A DNA stretch of 6,243 nucleotides from Prevotellaceae bacterium (GTDB lineage Bacteria; Bacteroidota; Bacteroidia; Bacteroidales; UBA932). Positions 1 through 4,992 of this stretch are shown piece after piece. The stretch is taken from the NCBI GenBank assembly GCA_031268055.1, contig JAIRXY010000247.1, positions 1 through 6,243 on the forward strand. Reading direction: 5' to 3'. The notes under the pieces were generated by a model. The model did not search any database. It saw only the letters and a program-made list of their open reading frames with translations, and was not told the origin of the DNA. A program made the position numbers and the translations under genes. Within the stretch, counting starts at the first letter, position 1; each line of letters begins with the position of its first letter.

Positions 1-67
1 CTACTTAACAGCCATTTGATACTAATTCCTGACGTTGACACTTTTTCCCGATTAAAAATTTTGACTG

Positions 68-448
68 ATGATTATCCGTGAGATAGTGTTTTTTCGACAT
101 AAATCAGCAGAAAAATTTATGGGTTTTGCACAGCTTACCCCTGATGTCAATGTCACTTATTTGATGGACAAGGCTTATGCCGATTTTGAGGCATTATATC
201 GCATAAATCAAGCTGCTGCGTTCTTTGTTACAGGAGCAAAATCTACCATGAAATACGATGCTATTGAACAAAATTTCAGCATTGACGAAGCCACAGGTTT
301 GAGAACGGATAAAACCGTAATGCTGACGGTGGCAAAGTCAAAAAAACTTTATCCGGAAAAATTGCGCTTAGTCGAATTTTACGATAGCGAAAATGATCTA
401 AATAAAATTACTACCTTTGCACACAAATTTTATGTAACGACCCAATAG
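68..448 (+). pseudogene. IS4-family transposase, internal fragment (both ends lost)
   Basis: The 126-residue frame holds the middle of an IS4-type (DDE) transposase as found in Bacteroidota. The recognisable part runs from about residue 20 (FAQLTPDVNVTYLMDKAYAD) to about residue 108 (KLYPEKLRLVEFYDSEND). It includes the YLMDKAY block, whose Asp34 should be the second catalytic acid of the DDE triad, and the KSTMKYD and TGLRTDKT blocks. The N-terminal DNA-binding part and the first Asp are missing. The C-terminal YxxRWQIE-type block with the catalytic Glu is missing too, because family similarity stops near residue 110 and the frame drifts into unrelated residues (NKITTFAHKF). Family members are usually about 350-400 residues. 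The ATG at 68 is therefore probably accidental and no active enzyme is expected. The family call rests on motif recall, not a search. Fragment edges are roughly 120 and 397. Confidence 0.8.
412..419 (+). promoter_or_regulatory. Putative promoter -7 box (TACCTTTG) for the lipoprotein hydrolase gene
   Basis: TACCTTTG matches the Bacteroidota primary-sigma -7 consensus TAnnTTTG, 31 bases before the ATG at 451. I see no clear TTTG -33 box at the right distance. The box lies just past the point where transposase similarity ends, which fits a native promoter joined to the IS remnant. Confidence 0.45.
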
Positions 449-450
449 CT

Positions 451-1686
451 ATGAAAAGATTGATTATCCCCGCTCTTCTATTGTTAATATTAATGGCGGG
501 ATGTACAAAGGAAACGCCGGAACAGCCTGTGCAAAACGATTACCTCGTGCAGGCGGATGCAGTGAATACCATAGGCAAGGATTTATTGAAAATCTTTCTT
601 GCCGCTCAGGGGTACGAGCAGTATGCATCGCTCCCGCAAAGTAACGTGCGCCTGCTGCGCGTGGTGTACACCACGGAGTATCCGAAAGGCAGCAAAAAAA
701 ACGTTTCCGGTGCGCTGCTGGTATCCGAAAATTATGACGCCCGCTTCCCGACCGTGCTGTTCAATCACGGTACCTATGGCGACCGCAACAGCGCGCCGTC
801 GGAGGAAATACGCAACATAATGGGTCTTTCGATGGAAGTTTTTCTGGGCATCACCATAGCGTCGGCGTTCAATTGTGCAGTGCTGATGCCCGACTATATC
901 GGCTACGGCGAAAGCAAATCCGCTACGCATCCCTACATGCACCGGGAATCGCTGGGGCAAACCGGGCTGGACTTTCTCCGCGCCGGCAGGGAATACATGG
1001 ACATGCCGGCAGTCGCCCTGCCGTTCAACAATACTGTTTTCATCACTGGCTATTCCGAAGGAGGCTACGCTTCCGTTGCCCTGCACGAAGCCATTGACGC
1101 CCACCCTGCAGCAGGGCTGAAAGCGCTAAAGACCGTAGCCGGCGCCGGCGCCTACGATTTGAAAGCGTTTTCCAAAGAAGTTGTCAATAATCCTGATTCT
1201 TTGGGAACACGGATGGTCTCCAGCTACCTGTGGGTAATCGGAACGTATAAAAGGGAGTTCCTGTATGCAAAAGATTATGCGGATATTTTTTCGGAAGCCG
1301 ACAATGCCTTGCTGCGCTCCATTAGCTACGACCTTTCCTACTACAGGAATGAAACAGCCAAGTTGCCGCTTCACGAGGTTTCGTCGCAGCTGTTCCATCC
1401 CGAATTTATATCCGGCATACGGGACGAAACGGACACCGAATTTATTCGTATTTCGCAGCAAAATTCCCTGGTTGATTTTGAGCCGAAAGACAGCCTAATC
1501 TTCGTTTATGGCGACGCCGACAAATGGGTTTACCCAGTCAACTCGGTGAATGCCTACCAGACAATGCTCGCAAAAGGCTGCAAGGTGAAAGCCTATGTAC
1601 AGCCCGGCGGCGACCACGACACAACATTGCCCCTATATCTGGATGTGGTGTTGAATCGACTGCTGGCTATCAGAGACGGAGATTAA
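451..1686 (+). CDS. Lipoprotein of the alpha/beta-hydrolase fold (secretory lipase/esterase type)
   Basis: The product is a 411-residue predicted lipid-anchored serine hydrolase. Residues 1-17 form a lipoprotein signal peptide (KR, then a Leu/Ile-rich core), and LMAGC places the lipidated Cys at 18, followed by a polar linker. The mature part has the alpha/beta-hydrolase landmarks in order: an oxyanion-type NHGTYG at 105-110, PDYIGYGES at 147-155, a nucleophile elbow GYSEGG at 200-205 with Ser202, a likely acid at Asp357 in YGDADKWVYP, and His389 in QPGGDHD. Length and layout resemble the secretory lipase/LIP-like group and related bacterial esterases. The substrate cannot be read from sequence: an acyl ester or lipid is likely, a peptidase role less so. 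The protein should sit in the outer membrane or face the periplasm. The ATG at 451 is chosen because the signal peptide begins there. It starts 2 bases after the stop of the transposase remnant, with no clear Shine-Dalgarno sequence. Confidence 0.88.
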   Translation: MKRLIIPALLLLILMAGCTKETPEQPVQNDYLVQADAVNTIGKDLLKIFLAAQGYEQYASLPQSNVRLLRVVYTTEYPKGSKKNVSGALLVSENYDARFPTVLFNHGTYGDRNSAPSEEIRNIMGLSMEVFLGITIASAFNCAVLMPDYIGYGESKSATHPYMHRESLGQTGLDFLRAGREYMDMPAVALPFNNTVFITGYSEGGYASVALHEAIDAHPAAGLKALKTVAGAGAYDLKAFSKEVVNNPDSLGTRMVSSYLWVIGTYKREFLYAKDYADIFSEADNALLRSISYDLSYYRNETAKLPLHEVSSQLFHPEFISGIRDETDTEFIRISQQNSLVDFEPKDSLIFVYGDADKWVYPVNSVNAYQTMLAKGCKVKAYVQPGGDHDTTLPLYLDVVLNRLLAIRDGD

Positions 1687-1711
1687 GAGGGGTGAGTGGC
1701 TGATTTATAGG

Positions 1712-1837
1712 TCAGTATTGATTTTCGATATTGTCCATAAGATGCTGGGTAGCCTGCTTCTCCTCCCGCTTGCGGCAGGCTTCTGCAAACATATCGCACT
1801 CGCCGAGGAAAGCTGCAATCCAAACAATAATTCTTGA
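1712..1837 (-). pseudogene. Possible C-terminal remnant of an unknown gene
   Basis: Read on the - strand, the stretch between TAA (1838-1840) and TGA (1712-1714) is open for 41 codons. It gives a protein-like, charged tail ending FAEACRKREEKQATQHLMDN then IENQY. No start codon lies at a sensible position: the only ATGs are internal, and the first leaves 26 residues. The charged, helix-like composition is unlike the surrounding low-complexity DNA, so it may be the end of a decayed gene, but chance is a real alternative. I do not recognise a family. Confidence 0.22.
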
Positions 1838-2011
1838 TTATCAAACAATTACATTCTTCCGAACATGGCTGGGCAACACCCTATGCTACTGATTTCGGGC
1901 TTTCAACTCTGATAGGGTTTTGGGCGATATTGTTCGTGTTTTAACCCATTTTACGCCAATAGGGTATTTTTATCCACACCTGTTCCCTTCGCAAGCAGCG
2001 CATAAAGCCAA

Positions 2012-2029
2012 TATTTTTGCGTATATTTG
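2012..2029 (+). promoter_or_regulatory. Putative glnS promoter: two overlapping-context TAnnTTTG boxes
   Basis: TATTTTTG (2012-2019) and TATATTTG (2022-2029) both fit the Bacteroidota -7 consensus TAnnTTTG. The second would start transcription near 2035, leaving a leader of about 45 bases before the chosen ATG at 2081. No good TTTG -33 box is visible for either. Confidence 0.5.
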
Positions 2030-2080
2030 CAGCCGTGTAAAATGTGGAAAAGCGATTTTCTAACTGTAAATGACGTAAAA

Positions 2081-3772
2081 ATGGCAGAAAATTCAACAAC
2101 GCTACCGGCCCCGGAGCGCTCACTCAACTTTTTGGAAGAAATTATCGAGGCCGATTTGGCGTCGGGCAAGCACAAGAGCATTCTTACGCGCTTCCCTCCG
2201 GAGCCTAACGGATACTTGCATATTGGCCATGCCAAAAGCATTTGCCTCAACTTTGGGCTGGCGCAAAAGTACGGTGGCGCTACCAACCTTCGCTTTGACG
2301 ACACCAACCCTACCAAGGAGGATACCGAGTACGTAGACTCCATTAAGCAGGACGTGAGCTGGCTGGGCTTCAGCTGGGCTAACGAGCGCTACGCTTCCGA
2401 CTACTTCGACCAGCTTTACGCGTGGGCGCTGACGCTCATCAGGAAAGGGCTGGCCTACGTTGACGACCAGCCGCAGGAGGAAATCAGGTTAGGCCGCGGC
2501 TCCATTACTAAGCCGGGCACAGATAGCCCCTACCGCAACCGCAGCGTGGAGGAAAATCTTGACATCTTTACCCGCATGCGCAGCGGCGAATTTACCGACG
2601 GTGAAAAGGTGCTGCGCGCAAAAATCGACATGGCGCACCCCAACATGCTGCTGCGCGACCCCATTCTCTACCGCATTCTGCACGCCGAGCACCACCGCAC
2701 GGGCAGCAAGTGGTGCATCTACCCCATGTACGACTACGCGCACGGCGAGAGCGACTCCATTGAAGGCATTACTCACTCCATCTGCACGCTTGAGTTCGAC
2801 GTGCACAGGCCGCTGTACGAATGGTTTATTGAGCAGCTGGAAATTTTTCCTTCGCGCCAGTACGAGTTTGCCCGCCTCAACCTTACCTACACGGTGATGA
2901 GCAAGCGCAGGCTGCTGGAGCTGGTCAAGGGTGGCTTTGTGCATGGCTGGGACGACCCGCGCATGCCCACCCTCTGCGGCATGCGCCGGAGAGGATACAC
3001 GCCTGAGAGCATCCGCCTGTTTGCCGATAAGGTGGGCGTGGCAAAGCGCGATAACGTAATTGATATTTCGCTGCTGGAGTGGTGCGTGCGCGAAGACCTC
3101 AACAAGAGAGCGCTGCGCCGATTTGCGGTAATCAACCCCATTAAGCTGGTCATCACCAACTACCCCGAAGGGCAGGTGGAGGAACTTGATGCCACCAACA
3201 ACCCCGAAGACGCTACCGCCGGAAAGCGCAAGATACGGTTTAGCCGTGAGCTGTACATTGAGCGCGAGGATTTTATGGAGAATCCCTCGAAAAAATTTTT
3301 CCGCCTTGCGCCCGGGCAGGAGGTGCGGCTAAAGTACGCTTACATCATTAAGTGCGAGGAGGTGGTGAAGGATGCCGACGGCAACATTGTGGAAGTACGC
3401 TGTACCTACAGCCCCGAAACGCGCAGCGGCGGCAGCAGCCCGCGGCAAGTGAAGGGCACCATTCACTGGCTTTCGGTGGGGAGCTGCAATACCGCCGAGG
3501 TGCGCCTGTTCGACCGTCTGTTTACCGAGAGCCATATTGATAACATCCCCGAAGGTGCAGACTACAAGGATTACCTCAACCCCGATTCGCTAAAAACCGT
3601 CACCGCCTACGTAGAAGAAGCGGTGGACGGAGCTTACCGTGAAGATGCGCTACCCGTGCAGTTCGAGCGCATGGGCTACTTTGTTGTAGACCACGATTCT
3701 ACAAGCGAAAAGCCGGTATTCAACCGCACCGTTACCCTCAAAGATACGTGGGCAAACATCAGCAAGAAGTAG
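2081..3772 (+). CDS. glnS: Glutaminyl-tRNA synthetase
   Basis: This class I aminoacyl-tRNA synthetase attaches glutamine to tRNA-Gln in the cytoplasm using ATP. From the ATG at 2081 it has 563 residues, close to the usual 550-580. The Rossmann catalytic domain opens with [18 protein letters not shown], with the HIGH signature at 47-50. RFDDTNP at 71-77 follows, and the KMSKS-equivalent VMSKR is at 272-276. The GlnRS-type C-terminal half, two anticodon-binding beta-barrels, includes [12 protein letters not shown] at 387-398, GTIHWLSV at 459-466 and a final [11 protein letters not shown]. The [16 protein letters not shown] form and full two-barrel tail separate it from GluRS. In-frame starts also exist at 2027 (TTG) and 2042 (ATG). 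They overlap or nearly touch the promoter and add residues unlike the family, whereas MAEN...SLNFLEEII at 2081 matches normal GlnRS N-termini. The nested palindrome lies 20 bases past the stop. Its presence suggests direct Gln-tRNA charging rather than sole reliance on GatCAB amidotransfer. Confidence 0.97.
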   Translation: MAENSTTLPAPERSLNFLEEIIEADLASGKHKSILTRFPPEPNGYLHIGHAKSICLNFGLAQKYGGATNLRFDDTNPTKEDTEYVDSIKQDVSWLGFSWANERYASDYFDQLYAWALTLIRKGLAYVDDQPQEEIRLGRGSITKPGTDSPYRNRSVEENLDIFTRMRSGEFTDGEKVLRAKIDMAHPNMLLRDPILYRILHAEHHRTGSKWCIYPMYDYAHGESDSIEGITHSICTLEFDVHRPLYEWFIEQLEIFPSRQYEFARLNLTYTVMSKRRLLELVKGGFVHGWDDPRMPTLCGMRRRGYTPESIRLFADKVGVAKRDNVIDISLLEWCVREDLNKRALRRFAVINPIKLVITNYPEGQVEELDATNNPEDATAGKRKIRFSRELYIEREDFMENPSKKFFRLAPGQEVRLKYAYIIKCEEVVKDADGNIVEVRCTYSPETRSGGSSPRQVKGTIHWLSVGSCNTAEVRLFDRLFTESHIDNIPEGADYKDYLNPDSLKTVTAYVEEAVDGAYREDALPVQFERMGYFVVDHDSTSEKPVFNRTVTLKDTWANISKK

Positions 3773-3791
3773 CCTGTCTTAAAATGGCTGC

Positions 3792-3914
3792 ATTTGACTT
3801 CGTCGAGCTTCGGTTCAAGCTATCGTTTTGTAGTAAAGACGTTGCGCGCAACGTCTTTACCGTACGGGGGAATTTTAAAACGATAGCTTGAACCGAAGCT
3901 CGACGAAGTCAAAT
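3792..3914. repeat. 123-bp nested palindrome: 38-bp perfect inverted arms around a 28-bp perfect palindrome
   Basis: The left arm 3792-3829 (begins ATTTGACTTCGTCGAGCTTC) is the exact reverse complement of the right arm 3877-3914, 38 of 38 bases. The 47-base interior contains a second perfect palindrome at 3833-3860, GTAAAGACGTTGCG followed by its reverse complement. As RNA or extruded DNA it would fold into a very long hairpin topped by a second hairpin. It lies 20 bases after the glnS stop and could end or stabilise that transcript, though no T-run follows. The inner motif resembles GACGTTGC-GCAACGTC palindromes that recur between genes in some Bacteroidota and cyanobacteria (from memory). 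No target-site duplication is obvious at the outer edges. A REP- or MITE-like mobile palindrome is the likeliest reading. Confidence 0.9.
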
Positions 3915-3915
3915 A

Positions 3916-3955
3916 CACTGATTACACAGATTTACGCATATTTTGCTCCTGGCGA
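3916..3955 (+). repeat. Diverged intergenic repeat, copy 1 (CACTGATTACACAG...)
   Basis: This stretch begins CACTGATTACACAG and continues through an ATTTACGCAT segment to CTGGCGAC. It resembles positions 4828-4870 (CACAGATTACATAG...CTGGGTGAC): 12 of the first 14 bases agree and the tail aligns with small gaps. It abuts the right arm of the nested palindrome. Relatedness is judged by eye. Confidence 0.45.
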
Positions 3956-4000
3956 CGACGGCGCACATGCAGGCGCTCTCCCACCCCACCTCTCTACCTC

Positions 4001-4066
4001 ACCACCACCACCACCACCACCACCACCACCACCACCACCACCACCACCACCGATGATGATGATGAT
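4001..4066. repeat. Trinucleotide microsatellite (ACC)17 followed by (GAT)5
   Basis: Seventeen uninterrupted ACC units (4001-4051) run directly into five GAT units (4052-4066). Perfect trinucleotide runs of this length are uncommon in bacteria and prone to slippage. One frame gives a 29-residue reading from ATG 3967 to TGA 4054-4056, with 17 consecutive His. Another gives 17 Pro, but that frame depends on a TTG inside the neighbouring palindrome. Neither is supported as a gene. The run ends about 160 bases before the next promoter, too far to alter promoter spacing directly. Confidence 0.95.
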
Positions 4067-4137
4067 AGCAACCAATCAACTCAAATATAATGGATTACGA
4101 CATTTTAGAGTTTGGAATTTGTTCGGAATTTCCGCAC

Positions 4138-4164
4138 TTGTAGCGCATTGCGCAACGCTGCTAC
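4138..4164. repeat. Small palindromic element, copy 1 (TTGTAGCG...CGCTGCTAC)
   Basis: GTAGC at 4140-4144 pairs with GCTAC at 4160-4164, and an 8-base palindrome TTGCGCAA sits between them (4149-4156 region). The element starts TTGTAGCG and ends CGCTGCTAC. The same two strings occur at 4657-4686, the second one there in reverse complement, so the two look like members of one short palindromic family on either side of the DUF2795 gene. Confidence 0.5.
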
Positions 4165-4229
4165 GATTTTGGGAGCATGTTAAAGTATGCTTATGCAGTA
4201 TTTTTTATTGGTAAATTACCAACAACAAG

Positions 4230-4259
4230 TTTGTGCTGTCGTATAATTTTTTACTTTTG
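4230..4259 (+). promoter_or_regulatory. Promoter of the DUF2795 gene (TTTG-N18-TACTTTTG)
   Basis: TTTG at 4230-4233 and TACTTTTG at 4252-4259 are separated by 18 bases. This is a close match to the Bacteroidota primary-sigma promoter (TTTG about 19 bases before TAnnTTTG). Transcription would start near 4265, giving a leader of about 44 bases before the ATG at 4309. It is the best promoter in the window and also argues against the longer reading frame that starts at 4177. Confidence 0.7.
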
Positions 4260-4308
4260 CGAACTTTTTCATGAATCATTGTTGTTACAAAATATAGAAA
4301 CGAAATAT

Positions 4309-4530
4309 ATGTACTGGACCTTAGAACTTGCATCAAAATTGGAGGACGCTCCCTGGCCAGCCAGCAAAGAAGAGCTGGTTGATTTCGCCCAACGTTCAGG
4401 TGCTCCCCTGGAGGTAATCGAAAACCTGCAGGAAATAGAAGACGAAGGCGAAGTCTACGAAAGCATTGAAGACATTTGGCCTGATTACCCAAGCAAAGAA
4501 GACTTCTTTTTCAACGAAGAAGAATACTGA
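4309..4530 (+). CDS. Small acidic DUF2795-family protein
   Basis: This 73-residue protein begins MYWTLELASKLEDAPWPASK and ends in the acidic tail EDFFFNEEEY. It matches, from memory, a small protein very conserved across Bacteroidota and assigned to DUF2795. Its pattern is an N-terminal WPA-K-EL-DFA segment (16-27), RSGAPLEVIENLQE (29-42), then YESIEDIWPDYPSKEDF (50-66). It is strongly acidic (22 Asp/Glu against 4 Lys/Arg) with no signal peptide or membrane segment, so it should be cytosolic. Function is unknown. I place the start at 4309 because the conserved family N-terminus begins there and the promoter lies at 4230-4259. The in-frame ATG at 4177 would add 44 unrelated hydrophobic residues and would be upstream of that promoter. 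The leader before the start is A-rich without a Shine-Dalgarno sequence, as is common in this phylum. The gene stands alone. Confidence 0.88.
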   Translation: MYWTLELASKLEDAPWPASKEELVDFAQRSGAPLEVIENLQEIEDEGEVYESIEDIWPDYPSKEDFFFNEEEY

Positions 4531-4651
4531 AAACAGGCGAAATTTTTGATTCGATGGCAGCTTTCTGAAGGGAGATATATGCCGGTACGCTAAAATCGTT
4601 TTTCTGCCTTCAAAATAAATCTTTTGCTAAGCGGGGGCGTCGATTTTTTGG

Positions 4652-4659
4652 TATATTTG
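4652..4659 (+). promoter_or_regulatory. Orphan promoter-like -7 box (TATATTTG)
   Basis: TATATTTG matches TAnnTTTG and is identical to the second glnS box at 2022-2029. The nearest TTTG upstream (4623-4626) is 25 bases away, longer than ideal. No gene follows; the predicted start falls inside the hairpin at 4660-4686. It may be a relic of a lost gene's promoter, or chance in AT-rich DNA. Confidence 0.3.
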
Positions 4660-4696
4660 TAGCGAGCTGCTGTAGCAGCGACGCTATGGCTTTTTT
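4657..4696 (+). terminator. Two-tier hairpin with T-run; also small palindromic element, copy 2
   Basis: TAGCG (4660-4664) pairs with CGCTA (4682-4686). Inside, GCTGC (4666-4670) pairs with GCAGC (4675-4679) around the loop TGTA. Four bases later comes TTTTTT (4691-4696). The shape fits an intrinsic terminator on the + strand, but the nearest gene ends 130 bases upstream. The TTGTAGCG start and the GTAGCAGCG inside are shared with the element at 4138-4164, so it may instead be a repeat-family copy. Confidence 0.4.
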
Positions 4697-4827
4697 ATGC
4701 CCGTGCGAGAATTACGAATTACGGATATGTCCCCGCACAAGAATTGCGAATTTAGGAATCATCATTGTCCAAGTAAGGCTGATTATTGATTGCTCGAACA
4801 AATAGGCTATAATCATGAGATTTTGTC

Positions 4828-4870
4828 CACAGATTACATAGGTTTATCCGCATTATTCATGCTGGGTGAC
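4828..4870 (+). repeat. Diverged intergenic repeat, copy 2 (CACAGATTACATAG...)
   Basis: This is the partner of 3916-3955 in the same orientation. It reads CACAGATTACATAG, then a TTTATCCGCATTATTC segment, then CTGGGTGAC. No open reading frame of note crosses it. Confidence 0.4.
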
Positions 4871-4955
4871 AACCCTGAACGAAGTAATGAACGCTAATAG
4901 TCAGGCTGCTATTATATAAAAAAATGCTTTTAATTTGTTTGCTTCGCTCAACTCC

Positions 4956-4980
4956 TAATTCTTAATTCTTAATTCTTAAT
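4956..4980. repeat. Tandem heptamer TAATTCT, three copies plus a partial one
   Basis: TAATTCT repeats at 4956-4962, 4963-4969 and 4970-4976, followed by TAAT at 4977-4980. It ends 12 bases before the nadE ATG, so in any nadE transcript it would occupy most of the leader near the ribosome-binding region. Similar AATTCTTAATTCTT runs are common between genes in several Bacteroidota (from memory). Confidence 0.8.
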
Positions 4981-4992
4981 TTATAAAAGTGT

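Larger units (their letters stand above)
1687..2080. other. Intergenic gap between the hydrolase gene and glnS
   Basis: No complete gene is visible in these 394 bases. The gap holds a coding-like remnant on the - strand (1712-1837, listed separately) and a 7-bp inverted repeat AGCCTGC/GCAGGCT at 1751-1757 and 1775-1781. A second 7-bp inverted repeat, ACCCTAT/ATAGGGT, lies at 1878-1884 and 1912-1918 and is followed by TTT. That could be a weak terminator for the upstream gene, although its 27-base loop argues against it. ATAGGGT recurs at 1959-1965. The glnS promoter boxes are at the right end. Confidence 0.6.
3773..4308. other. Repeat-rich intergenic gap between glnS and the DUF2795 gene
   Basis: This 536-base stretch contains, in order, the nested palindrome (3792-3914), a copy of a CACTGATTACACAG-type repeat (3916-3955), an ACC/GAT microsatellite (4001-4066), a small palindromic element (4138-4164) and the promoter of the next gene (4230-4259). 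Frames that cross it encode only simple-sequence runs (poly-Pro, poly-His or poly-Thr), so I see no credible gene here. Confidence 0.75.
4531..4992. other. Repeat-rich intergenic gap upstream of nadE
   Basis: These 462 AT-rich bases contain no convincing gene. They hold a promoter-like box and hairpin (4652-4696), short alternating ATTACGAATTACG and AATTGCGAATT runs (about 4709-4755), a second copy of the CACAGATTACATAG repeat (4828-4870) and a TAATAG/CTATTA hairpin near 4896-4915. A TAATTCT tandem repeat (4956-4976) lies just before nadE. I do not see a good TAnnTTTG box for nadE; TAATTTG at 4931-4937 is one base short. Confidence 0.7.

Noticed and set aside
2027..2080. Longer glnS start at TTG 2027 or ATG 2042
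   Set aside because: The TTG overlaps the TATATTTG promoter box, and the extra residues do not resemble GlnRS N-termini. ATG 2081 fits the family better.
2489..2944. 151-residue - strand frame opposite glnS
   Set aside because: It is an antisense shadow: the + strand frame is unmistakably GlnRS and the antisense protein has no recognisable motifs.
3792..4066. CRISPR array
   Set aside because: The repeats are either inverted arms or a 3-base microsatellite. There are no regularly spaced direct repeats with unique spacers and no cas genes.
3888..4214. 108-residue frame with 17 consecutive Pro and four Met
   Set aside because: It starts at a TTG inside the right arm of the nested palindrome. 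The Pro and Met runs are just translations of the ACC/GAT microsatellite, and no family resemblance is visible.
4177..4308. N-terminal extension of the DUF2795 gene from ATG 4177
   Set aside because: It would add 44 unrelated hydrophobic residues before the conserved MYWTLE start and would lie upstream of the promoter at 4230-4259.
4686..4805. 39-codon open frame starting MAFLCPC
   Set aside because: It begins in the hairpin and mostly translates short ATTACGAATT-type repeats. It has no protein-like pattern or ribosome-binding site.
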